Assembly (NCBI RefSeq): GCF_026262505.1 | Contig: NC_067208.1 | Coordinates: 18,051,962-18,115,961, forward strand | Source: Trichomonas vaginalis G3 | Taxonomy: Eukaryota > Parabasalia > Trichomonadida > Trichomonadidae | Length of the DNA: 64,000 nucleotides | Direction of reading: 5' to 3' | In this document: positions 40,195 through 51,278 of the stretch, piece by piece | Numbering within the stretch: position 1 is the stretch's first letter | How the letters are laid out: every line of letters begins with the position of its first letter | Made by a program: the position numbers and the translations under genes | Notes under the pieces: model-generated | The model's input: only the letters and a program-made list of their open reading frames with translations | What the model was told of the DNA's origin: nothing | The model's database searches: none

Positions 40195-41093
40195 ATGACA
40201 GAAATGCAAATCTTCTACAGGTTCCATTAAAACAAGGAACAAACAAAAAGGGTGCATATAATAGAACTATGAAAGTTCCAGACGGAATGAAAGAATTAGT
40301 CCACATTGTTGCCGGTCTTCAAAAGGATGTTAAACAAATGAGAAACGTTTTAACATTACCAGAAGCTCAAGCATATGCCAAACGTCATGGACCAAATTGG
40401 GAAGCACATGAAGCAGACATTACAGGACCAAATGGAAAGCCTGATGGAATAAATGAAGTCTTTGTTACTGATGGTCAAGGAAATATTAAAGTCATAAATG
40501 GGTATAAATTAACAATGACGGATTATCCTAAACGTAAAGCATATAATGAACGTTATCCTATGCAATTTGATGAAAATGGAAAAGCTGTTAAACAACATAT
40601 CGGAGACAGTAAAGATGGACCAATTCTTTCATACCGTCATAATCCATATTCTTATTTCAATGAAGAATTAAACGCTATTGAAGAGGGACCGGATGGATTA
40701 CCACGATATGTTAATCAGTTTGATGGTCAATATGCAAATTTGAGACCTGAAATTCCAGCTAAGAAATTCTTTAAAGTTGCTTTATTCGATCCAGTGTTCA
40801 ATGAACAGAAAGAAGCAATGAAAGCAGAATTTAAACCAATTCAAGTGGCAAGAATTTCTTCATCTTCACTTTCAGAAGCGTTCAAGGAATTGATAAAGAA
40901 ACCACTTTATTCTCAACAAGGTTATAACTTTGATTTAATTAAAGAAAGTGATAGACGTAAATTAGAAAAATCGGATGGTTTTAAGAATGCATGTAATGAA
41001 ATGATTAAAGATATTGTAAATGATAAAATAAGACTGGAAGAAACTCAAACCATTATCAATAACATAATTGGTGCAGTTACAAAGAAAGTATAA
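40195..41093 (+). pseudogene. [12 protein letters not shown] virion-type protein gene (element B, broken)
   Basis: Counterpart of 30,380-31,279 in element A with the same central motif and the same neighbours. The C-terminal third is clearly more diverged than the rest (VKESDKRK region conserved, tail different). It looks broken, about one break near one end. Confidence 0.62.
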
Positions 41094-41177
41094 GCAAACA
41101 AGGATGAACCTTGGGATATTACCGTAACAACTAAATAAAACTTTAAATATATTTTTCTTTTTTTTATTCAATTATAA

Positions 41178-41810
41178 ATGAGAAGACGTTTCACAAGTCA
41201 AAAGAACACAAACGCAAAAGCAGAGATTACGGTTGGTTATAATGTAAATGATGATAAATCACGAATTATTCAAAATGTTAAAGTTAATGTTAGTCCTGAA
41301 TTAACAAGGTCAGCAACTCAACCAAATTTATTAACTCGTGACTTACCAAAGAAAGAGATGGAGAAATCAAGAAGATGAACCAGGTAAAGAACCTGTTGAA
41401 ATTCCCACTTATCCAACATACCCAGCACCACTTGATAACCCATATAAAATAGACATTAATTCTGAATTAATGAAAATATATCGCGATATCATAACTGATA
41501 ATTATGATTCAATAATAAATTTAATTGACCAATCCGTTTAATTATTTTACCTTATGAATCATTAATTCACATTATCGCCATTCTTTGTGATGTTCAAGAT
41601 TCAGACGTGAAGATTCAATTTTTCATAGATGATGAGGTTTCATGCTGCGGAACAGTTGCAAAAATAAATCCTATAAAGGATATTAGCACAATTAAGATAT
41701 CAAAGAACGGAACAACAACTGAACTTCATTTAACATATAATGATATTTATAATAAAATAGTTGATGAATATAAAATATCACTTGAAAAATTCTTTGTTAA
41801 GGCTATTTAA
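41178..41810 (+). pseudogene. Proline-rich-linker Maverick protein gene (element B, broken)
   Basis: Counterpart of 29,648-30,346 in element A. Basic N-terminus, proline-rich linker and C-terminal domain are all recognisable. It looks broken, about two breaks, and the linker is shorter than in A. Confidence 0.62.
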
Positions 41811-42285
41811 TATTCAAGCATTAACATTATCGAATAATAATCCTTTGAATCATAATCGATAATAATTGACCTTTCACCAGTTTCTATCGTTTGTTTTATT
41901 TCTTTTTGTTCCCCACTATCGGATCAGTCATTGTAATTGTTTTTGTTATAGTATCTGCTTTATCTTTAACTTCAATCTTTTTTCCATCGGGATATTTAAA
42001 CCAAAATTCCAAAAATTCGATATTGTCAATCTGTTCATATTTTAATCTATCAATTACATTTTTAATACCATCTGAAAATCTTATGAAATGGTCATTATAT
42101 GGGTTTGATTGAACTAAATTTGAATGAAGTGAAATATAACCTGATGATGAATATGACATCGACTCATATTTTCTGAAAACACTAAAATTTATAACATGAA
42201 TGAATTTCTTATTCGTTGAATTTATGAATTCTTGAGGTAATCTTATTCTAGTTTTATTTATCACTGGAAAATAACGCTTTACCAT
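41807..42285 (-). pseudogene. Candidate capsid-associated protein gene (element B, broken)
   Basis: Counterpart of 29,172-29,651 in element A, nearly identical where aligned and with the same overlap with its convergent neighbour. It looks broken, about one break. Confidence 0.62.
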
Positions 42286-42305
42286 ATTTTTAATCGTAAT
42301 AAAAA

Positions 42306-43011
42306 ATGTCAATTATCAATATTATTTCGAATAATACTGTGAATTAAATTTAACAGTTAGTGGAATTTATAATGTTACTCTCGTTTCTGTGAGTGGTAAA
42401 TTTAATCCCATTCTTTTAGACCCTTCAGATTATATATCATTTATTAAAGATGACCATGAAAAAACGTATGATATGTATATAAATAATGTGATAGTGATGG
42501 GATATTAACACAATTTTAAGTTATTTAAATGAATCATTTATCGTATGGTATGAAGAAAATTTTAAATCAAAACCGATAAACTTTTTGAACTTGATGAAAT
42601 AAATAACCTTATTAAATTTCCGCTGAAAATTAAATTTTGTACTCCTCGTCTTCGTTCATTGTTGGGGATATTAAATTTTGAAAAAGATGTGGGGATGTTT
42701 TGTATTCTGACACTGGTTCCAATTTCATTTTAATCAAATGTGATAAAGTTAATACCCCAATGAGATTTTCACATCAAACATTAGACCCTAACTCTTACCC
42801 ATCAATACAAAACATTTTATCCATCAACTTAAACATATTTTCTTTATCATATCCATTTCAATTATCCGGGAATTCATTTATTCTTCATTCAAAAGATTTA
42901 TCAAATATTAAATTTAGAATAACTGACCTATTTGATTGTGATTTAGAATTCATGAATGAAATATTATGGCAATTTCAAATAGAAAAAATAGCTGATGAGA
43001 TAACGGATTAA
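42306..43011 (+). pseudogene. Candidate minor capsid gene (element B, broken)
   Basis: Counterpart of 28,442-29,152 in element A. The C-terminal 100 residues are almost unchanged (FSHQTLDPNSYPSIQNILSI). It looks broken, with several breaks in the first two thirds. Confidence 0.6.
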
Positions 43012-43035
43012 ATATTTATTTTTAAATCGTAATAA

Positions 43036-45271
43036 ATGATTAAAAAACAAACAGCAACCACAGACCATTACATACGCCACATATGCATATAATTCAAAGA
43101 CGGCAGAACAAACGCAAAGGTTGAAATATGGAGATTTGGAGATAGTATTGAAAAATGACCATTTTGAATTCGTTTGCAAAGGTGGTGCGGTGATATCAAA
43201 TATAAAAGAAATTTTATTTATGAATTCAAAAATTAAAGGTATAACGGATGATATAACATCAATTCCACCAGAAGAACAGAGATATTACGCATTAAATGCA
43301 TTTCCTAAAGTTTTGAAGATTGGAAGATTTAATTTAAATGAGGAATTCATAAAAGGTTTCCTAAATGACATAATGAAGAAGGCAGATAAAACATATGTTA
43401 ACGATGAGTTAGCATATGTGGCTAGTGCGTTAGTGAAGAAGGCAGATAAGGAATATGTGGATGAAAAAGATAATGAAATTATAGAAAGGGTTGAATGGTA
43501 TCATGAACGGACATCAAAGATTTTAAAAACTAAAGCTGATACAGGATGGGTTTCAGGATGTTTAGACCTTAAAGCAGATAAAACTTATGTTAACGATGAG
43601 TTAAATAAGAAGGCAGATAAGGAATACGTTGATACTGAGTTAGCAAAGAAAGCTGATATATCATTTGTTAATGAAGAAATAAAACAATCGGAGGTCTATT
43701 TTACCCCACCATTTTTAAATTTTATGAAATCATCAGATAAAACATTTGAAGATATTGAATGGTTATGTTTCGATGGAGTGACCATGTATTTATTTTATAC
43801 AGGCGGAGTGCTTTATTATTTTAAAACAAATGATTTTAAAAACTATGAATCATTTACTCCATCCGTTTTGAATCCTGATACACGAGAGCCAATCATTAAT
43901 CCAAGAATTTTTTATGTTGAATATAATAACGGCAAATTTATGGGAATGATAACGGTTGGAGATGATTTTTGCCCTTGTTATTCATTCGATTGTATCCAAT
44001 GGTTCAAATGTAATTTAAATCAAGATGTTAAATTTAAATATCCAAATAATCCTATTAGATGTGTTAATAATAAATGGGTACTAATTTATGAAGTCAATCA
44101 AATTTTCATTAGTGAGGATGGGATAAATTATTATATGTTTAGTATGATGTCATCAGATTTGAAAATTGATTATACAAGTAAATGGTATTACATTAACAAC
44201 ATGTGTTTTATCCTACAAAATGATAAAATTTATAGATCATATTCAATACCATTTGGTCGTTTTGAACAAATTTTTCAAGCTGATGGAGACATTGAAGCTT
44301 TATGTTATGCTTCAAATGTTTGTGTTCTTGTTTCAGGTAGTATGTTGTATTCATATCCTGTAAGTTATAACAGACATATTTATTTATCACAAGATTTATC
44401 AAATTGGGAATTGGTTTATTCATTCACTCCAAAATTTACTCGAAATTATAGATTTACAAATTTGTTTTATATTGATGGGTATTTCATTGCTTTTGGATGT
44501 GGTGATTTAGTAAATATCAGTAGTGATGGAAAAAATTGGTCTGAAATCACAAAATTTCAAGATGTTAAAAAAGCAATTTTCAAAAATAATATGTTAATAT
44601 TGATGACAATACCAATTTTAACTTCTTACACGATTTCAATATTATATAATAAATTCAATATTCATAATGGATTAAATAAGAAAGCCGATAAGGAATGGGT
44701 TAATACTGAGTTAAAGAAGAAAGCAGATAAGGAATGGGTTAATACTGAGTTAAAGAAGAAAGCAGATAAGGAATGGGTTAATACTGAGTTAAAGAAGAAA
44801 GCAGATAAGGAATGGGTTAATACTAAATTAAATACAATGTTTGAAATGATTTACCCCATTGGTTCAATATATACATCAATGAATTCAACAAATCCATCAA
44901 CATTATTTGGATTTGGTACATGGCAGCAGATAACCGATCGTTTTTTATATTGTACAAACTCATCAAAACAAACCGGTGGAAGTAAAACAATTACAGGTGA
45001 AAATTTACCTGCTCACAGTCATTACGTTAATTTAAACACAACCGAAGCAGGATGGCATAAGCATAGATATTGGGATTGGTCAGGAATGACAAAAGGTAAA
45101 GGATATGATGTTAAAGATGACGTTAAATTTGCTATTAATTGTTACTGGAACGATACACAGGGTTCAGGTAATCATACACATAATGTTTCAGGATATACAC
45201 AAACGACGGGACAGAGTAAAGATTACATGCCGCCTTATATGACAGTTTATGCATGGTTTCGCACGGATTGA
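43036..45271 (+). pseudogene. Phage-like trimeric fibre protein with propeller-like middle (element B, broken)
   Basis: N-terminal domain and tip domain match the fibre of element A (tip: NPSTLFGFGTWQQI, GGSKTITGENLPAHSH, PPYMTVYAWFRTD), with about one break. Shaft repeats KKADKEYVDTELA occur near 43,380-43,670, and four perfect KKADKEWVNTELK repeats near 44,680-44,830. Between them lies about 310 residues absent from A, with repeated strands such as YYFKTNDFKNYESF, FISEDGINYYMF, IYLSQDLSNWELVYSF and NISSDGKNWSEITKF. These S-x-D-G-x-x-W units resemble sialidase-type Asp-box/propeller repeats, so this middle may bind glycans; that is inference. Confidence 0.78.
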
Positions 45272-45335
45272 AAGTCCTGAGCTCCAATTCAGCATACCTC
45301 ATTAATGAAATTACAGAATTTTTGAATAAATGAGG

Positions 45336-45740
45336 GGGGGGTCACCATGTGTCACCAGGTCATTTAACTTCTTTAAAAAATGAGACGACATGACATTGTG
45401 TCAACAACACAGGAGGAAGGCAATAATGATTATTTTTGAAGAACTGAAGGTGTCACCAGGTCACCATGTGTCACCAGGTCATTTAACTTCTTTAAAAAAT
45501 AGTGACAACATGACATTTTGACAACAACACAGGAGGAAGGCAATAATGACTTATTTTTGAAGAACTGAAGGTGTCACCAGGTTGTCATGTTGACGACATG
45601 ACATTGTGTCAACAACACAGGAGGAAGGCAATAATGACTTATTTTTGAAGAACTGAAGGTGTCACCAGGTCACCATGTGTCACCAGGTCATTTAACTTCT
45701 TTAAAAAATAGTGACAACATGACATTTTGACAACAGTGAC
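45336..45740 (+). repeat. GTGAC-rich repeat array, left arm of the helicase cassette
   Basis: Two or three units of a roughly 90-130-bp repeat containing GTCACCAGGTCACCATGTG, TCATTTAACTTCTTTAAAAA and CAACACAGGAGGAAGGCAA. They are the inverse complement of the units at 48,143-49,220, so the cassette between them is framed by inverted arrays. A G run (GAGGGGGGGGTC) stands at the left edge. No frame runs through it. Confidence 0.85.
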
Positions 45741-45808
45741 GGAAATATGATGCAGCCCAAAAATAAGGTTAGTTTTAAAGTTATTTTTATTTTTTTATTC
45801 CTATATAA

Positions 45809-48119
45809 ATGACAGCAACAAACAACAACAACAACTTTATCGTTTCTGATGAAAAAGTTATTGATTCATTAGTTGAGGAATTAGTTGTGGCAGAAACTAA
45901 AACCCTCAACGAAAGAATTAATGAAAACAAGATTGATTTACATAACTACCTCAAATATGATGGAGGAAGAGGAAGGAAAACTGGTACAGCTTTATTAGTA
46001 AATAAAATTTCGAATTTAACGATTATAGATGTTGATATCAATAAATCATACAATGATGAACTTAAAGAAACAGTTAGAAAGACATTTTATCAAAACTTTC
46101 GGATAAAGATGTTATCGTTAAAACCGCTTCAGGAGGTCTTCACATTTATTGCAACACTAATTTCTTCTATTCAACCTCGAACAGAATGATTAAATGTTAT
46201 TCCTGCAATGATTATGATATTGACATAATGACTTCTATGGATGATTCAAAACGTTCTTTAGTGGTTATGGCTGATTCAAGAGTTCGCAAGAATGCAACAG
46301 AACCAATCAATACATACTCATTCATTCGTGGAAGTTATGATTCAACATTAACTAGAACAGTGAATGATATATTAAATGATTTGAATATTAAGGTAAGAGT
46401 TGAACAGAAGAATGAAGAAATAAAGAATATAATGAATGAAAACAAAGATGTAAACATTGACGATAAACTTGCCCAGAGCATAGTTGATGGCATCTGTGAT
46501 TTTGAAGTACATAATGATGGTGGAAACATGAATTTAGAAAAAGAAGTTACATTATTCACACTGTTTCAAGCTATTAATTCGTTACCTAATCATTTAATTA
46601 ATGAAGCCTACGATAACGTTTATAACTTCTGCAGTTTAACAGAAAATGCAAAAAGTAATTTTGAAAAAGCACGTGATAGATATGCATATTTAATGACTTC
46701 TCCATTTGTTTTGGTGAAGATTCTAAAACTTTATCAAAAGGAATATTATGATGAATATGTTTTCCTTTATTACGTAAGCCAAAAATAACATTTGATATAA
46801 AACTTGATGACTCGTTTTTGATAACAGATATTAGACGCAAGGCTGAAAATCATCAGTATAAAAACAGTTCTGAAGTAATTGAGGATTTATCACGTGTAAT
46901 CCGTTTTGTAGATTGTGGAAACAAATATTTCATTCAAAAGGACTATAATATCCACGACAAAATGAATCAAATATCATTCGTTCTTCAGTCAAACATGAAA
47001 GAGTCACTCAAAATGATTAAATTATTTAATGAAGAAGGTAAAACAATAACAGCATGGGACGTACTATTAAATCAATTGTCTTCATTAACCGTTAAGGGTG
47101 TTTGCTTTAAATCTGATTCCCCAGATGTTTTCTCAACGTTTCAAGGTTATAAATACAACATTCTTGAAAAGCTTGATTACTCAAAAATTGAGATGTTTAT
47201 GAATTTCATTAAAGAAGCCATTTGTGATAATAACGATGAAGTGTATAAATACCTTCTCGGCTGGATTGCATCAATGATTCAACATCCTGGAATCAAGAAT
47301 GAAACAGCAATTATTTTGAAAGGACTTCAGGGAACAGGTAAAAACAGATTCACAGACATTATTTCTGAACTTCTCGCTGGTTATTCATGTAAAAACATTA
47401 CTGAAATAAGTGAGTTAACGGGTAATTTCAATTCAGTAGTTGAAAATAAAATGTTTCTTGTACTTAATGAACTCAAGAATGTAGGTGAAGATAGACTCGC
47501 AAACTTCAACGCTTTGAAATCAATTATTACGGATAATGAGATTAGAATTAATGAAAAGAATCAACCCAGAAGAACTGCTCAGAACGTTGCAAACTTCATT
47601 TTCGTAACTAATAACGTCTACCCTGTCAAAATTGAAGTTGGAGACAGAAGATATGTAGTTTTAAGAGTTAATGGTAAATTCAAGGGTCAATTTGATTACT
47701 TCAAGAATTTAATGGATTCATGCACAAAGGAATTTTATGATAACCTTTTAACATATTTTATGCAATATGACCTTTCATCATTTAATGTACGAATCATTCC
47801 GATGACTGAAGCCAAACAAGATTTAATAGAATTATCAACAAATCCTTTAGATGTATGGATAAATACACATTATGATGAATTGAATGCAGGTATGACGTGT
47901 AAAAATGCTCTATTCTGCAAACCATCAGACATGAAAGACAAAAACTTTCAAATGAGTATTAAGGATAAATGTGATAGGAAACAGATAAGAATAGATGGTA
48001 AACAAACATGGTGTTATGTTTTGAAAGAAGAAATGAAAGGATTATATAAACAGGTTGAACTAAACGATAATGAGGATTCATTTACTGACGATGAAATACC
48101 TGTAAATGATGCTTTATAA
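45809..48119 (+). pseudogene. Primase / superfamily 3 helicase of Maverick B (broken)
   Basis: Two parts of a D5-like replication protein are recognisable. The first (45,809 to about 46,790) has primase-polymerase features such as TGTALLVNKISNLTIIDVD. The second (46,818-48,119) is an SF3 helicase: Walker A ILKGLQGTGKNRF, Walker B-like MFLVLNELKNVGE, motif C FIFVTNNVYPV and GDRRYVVLRV, like D5/mimivirus-type helicases. About two breaks. Such a gene is not part of the classical Maverick set and is absent from element A, so it was gained by B or lost by A. It starts with CTATATAAATG after a T-rich tract, like the other element genes. Confidence 0.82.
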
Positions 48120-48142
48120 AGTATGATTGGAATTTATTTTTG

Positions 48143-49220
48143 CCTTCCTCCTGTGTTGTTGTCAAAATGTCATGTTGTCACTATTTTTTAAAGAAGTTAA
48201 ATGACCTGGTGACACATGGTGACCTGGTGACACCTTCAGTTCTTCAAAAATAAGTCATTATTGCCTTCCTCTCGTGTTGTTGACACAATGTCATGTCGTC
48301 AACATGACAACCTGGTGACACCTTCAGTTCTTCAAAAATAAGTCATAACTACCTTCCTCTCGTGTTGTTGTCAAAATGTCATGTTGTCACATTTTTTCAG
48401 AGAAGTTAAATGACCTGGTGACACATGGTGACCTGGTGACACCTTCAGTTCTTCAAAAATAAGTCATTATTGCCTTCCTCCTGTGTTGTTGACACAATGT
48501 CATGTCGTCAACATGACAACCTGGTGACACCTTCAGTTCTTCAAAAATAAGTCATAACTACCTTCCTCTCGTGTTGTTGTCAAAATGTCATGTTGTCACA
48601 TTTTTTCAGAGAAGTTAAATGACCTGGTGACACATGGTGACCTGGTGACACCTTCAGTTCTTCAAAAATAAGTCATAACTACCTTCCTCCTGTGTTGTTG
48701 ACACAATGTCATGTCGTCAACATGACAACCTGGTGACACCTTCAGTTCTTCAAAAATAAGTCATAACTACCTTCCTCTCGTGTTGTTGTCAAAATGTCAT
48801 GTTGTCACATTTTTTCAGAGAAGTTAAATGACCTGGTGACACATGGTGACCTGGTGACACCTTCAGTTCTTCAAAAATAAGTCATAACTACCTTCCTCCT
48901 GTGTTGTTGACACAATGTCATGTCGTCAACATGACAACCTGGTGACACCTTCAGTTCTTCAAAAATAAGTCATAACTACCTTCCTCTCGTGTTGTTGTCA
49001 AAATGTCATGTTGTCACATTTTTTCAGAGAAGTTAAATGACCTGGTGACACATGGTGACCTGGTGACACCTTCAGTTCTTCAAAAATAAGTCATAACTAC
49101 CTTCCTCCTGTGTTGTTGACACAATGTCATGTCGTCAACATGACAACCTGGTGACACCTTCAGTTCTTCAAAAATAAGTCATAACTACCTTCCTCTCGTG
49201 TTGTTGTCAAAATGTCATGT
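48143..49220 (-). repeat. GTGAC-rich repeat array, right arm, 209-bp higher-order unit
   Basis: Units alternate between about 121 and 88 bp. TCATAACT occurs at 48,343, 48,552, 48,673, 48,761, 48,882, 48,970, 49,091 and 49,179, giving spacings of 209, 121, 88, 121, 88, 121 and 88. The long unit holds GGTGACACATGGTGACCTGG; the short one holds a hairpin TGTCATGT-CGTCA-ACATGACA. The closeness of neighbours suggests recent expansion. GTGAC-type direct repeats plus hairpins beside a helicase gene resemble iteron-like initiator sites, but that is inference. Confidence 0.88.
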
Positions 49221-49269
49221 TGTCTCAAACTTTAGAACGGCATAATTTAAATTTTTATTTTTATCATAA

Positions 49270-49434
49270 ATGAATACCCCACAAGCTCAAAATTTACCAC
49301 GAATCATAACAAGGGAGGAAATGATAAAAATGATGCGAGAACATGTTAAAAATAACAAACCACTTAAACTGAGAAAATGCGGTTATGCAGTAATGATGGA
49401 AAGAGAGATGTTGTCGAAGAGGAATAAAAATTAA
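49270..49434 (+). CDS. 54-residue basic protein (element B)
   Basis: Same as 26,389-26,553 in element A, with one residue change noticed (MMREHV for MMQEHV). In A it lies directly beside the fibre gene end, here it is separated from the fibre gene by the whole helicase cassette. Overlaps the end of the convergent coiled-coil gene by four bases. Confidence 0.6.
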   Translation: MNTPQAQNLPRIITREEMIKMMREHVKNNKPLKLRKCGYAVMMEREMLSKRNKN

Positions 49435-49694
49435 ATTTGGATAGAGTTTAAAAATTCATCTTTATTAAATTCATCTCTTCCAACCAATTTATTTATTCTA
49501 TTAAATTCTTTTATTTTTGCTTCACTCAGTTTAAGGATTGAACGGCAAGTTTCTAATTTTTCGATTATTTCTTTATCGTTTTCAACCCCACCACATTGCG
49601 GCTTCTTTTTGTAATAACATATTTTTGATTTAATTCTGTTTAGTTTCTTTTTATATTCATCGTCTGGACTCTTGACTGCTTCGTTGTCACTCAT
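49431..49694 (-). CDS. Small coiled-coil protein next to integrase (element B)
   Basis: 87 residues, counterpart of 26,129-26,392 in element A with a handful of substitutions (KKKPQCGGVE for KKKLQCGEVE). Lies just downstream of the integrase gene on the same strand. Start context CGTAAGAAATG. Confidence 0.65.
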   Translation of the reverse strand: MSDNEAVKSPDDEYKKKLNRIKSKICYYKKKPQCGGVENDKEIIEKLETCRSILKLSEAKIKEFNRINKLVGRDEFNKDEFLNSIQI

Positions 49695-49713
49695 TTCTTA
49701 CGAAATAAAAAAA

Positions 49714-51215
49714 TTAAATATTATTTAAATATAATGGAGTAATAAAATAAATCGGAATTTCTATTAATTTATTGTCAACTTCAACTAATACATTACCGTT
49801 AATATATCTAACAAATTCAGCTATTGTGTCAAATCTTCGTCTTCTTTTTGTCATTGATTTATCAGTTTTTCCATAATCGAGATGAATCAAAACTTTATCC
49901 CCTTGTTTAAAATTCATGAGCCCCGAATTAATTTGTTCACGTTTAACATCATTCAACCTTTCCATTTGCTTTCTAATATATTCCCATTCTTTTGAAATAT
50001 CATTTTTCATTTCCACCGGTTTCATGTTAATAGTTCTATGCCATGTATTATTGTAATAATATACTAACTGCTGTATGATGGAGTCATGATTTCCATCCCA
50101 GTATATCTGACCGTTAACCCCTAACGCATCTCTAAGAGTTCTCATTACCGCATCAACTATTTTATTATGAAACGTATATGGAGAGGATGAGAAGTAAAAA
50201 TTAATTTGTGGGAAATAATGAGTCATGGCTGCCTGAAATCCTTTATCACCATCACCCCTGATATTATCTACTCTTTCATGATCTAGTAAGTATTGTATAG
50301 CTCTTCTTGTTTCCTGTTCTGTTTTCCCTTTCACCGGAATGCAATATAAATATCTAGTGTTAATGTTAATGGCAAATAAATAAGTAATATTTCCTTTTGA
50401 ATATTCCAGATGATCGATTTCGTATGAATAAGGTGAAGGTGCAAATGATGGACGACTAAATTTTTCTTTTAATGGTTGAATTTTCGGGTCAATTGGTTTA
50501 TTTAATATCTTGAAACCTTTTTAAAATCTTTTTGTTTCTTTAATGTTTGAAATGGATATAATAAAGTGAATGATGAAGGATTAACTGAAGGAGGAGGGGT
50601 ACTGTCGTTGGAGGTTTTGGTGTTGCAAGTGGTTTAATTTTATCTGCTTTGATTTTGGATTTCATTCCCTTCATTAATTCTGGATGTATTCTATTCATTT
50701 GTTTTAAATATGCTGTATATAAAGGTTTGATATACTTTCCCGCTTCGAGTTTATGTTGAAGGATGAATTCCAAAAGTTGATCTTCATTTAAAAGTCGGGC
50801 TGAATGTTTTAACTAATGAATCATAAATTAAAGCTTGTGCTTCATTTATGAGCTGCTGAACGTCACTTTTGTTTTTGTTCTTTGGTTTTTGTGGCTCAGG
50901 ATTATATAATTTATATAATTCATCAATATCTTCTTCTGTTAATACTTTATTTTTGAAATCTTTCAACTGTTTAAGTTGTGATTTACTTTTTCCCTTTGAA
51001 TATTTTCCTTCTTTAATGTTCTCTCTTAAACGTTTAATTATTTTATCATGATATTTCAAAATTTCGTTTTTATAATACCGATAGTATTCACCCATATCAT
51101 CACCTGTAATTGTTTCATCATATTTTTGGAGATATGATTTTAATTCATAATAACTAAGAAAATTTTGATTAAATACTAAATCATCAATTAAAATTTTTAA
51201 ATCTACGCTATTCAT
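49714..51215 (-). pseudogene. INT: Retroviral-type integrase of Maverick B (broken)
   Basis: Counterpart of 24,592-26,109, with the C-terminal half of the core and the SH3-like tail almost identical to A. The N-terminal helical part and proline-rich linker are recognisable. It looks broken, with two or three breaks. Confidence 0.82.
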
Positions 51216-51278
51216 TTATATAAAAATAAAATCAATGTTTAAGGGTGCCCACCTCTTTGTCTCTTCTATGGCATTTCA

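Noticed and set aside
48143-49220. CRISPR-like array
   Set aside because: Repeats alternate in two lengths with no unique spacers, sit beside a viral-type helicase, and the DNA is eukaryotic.
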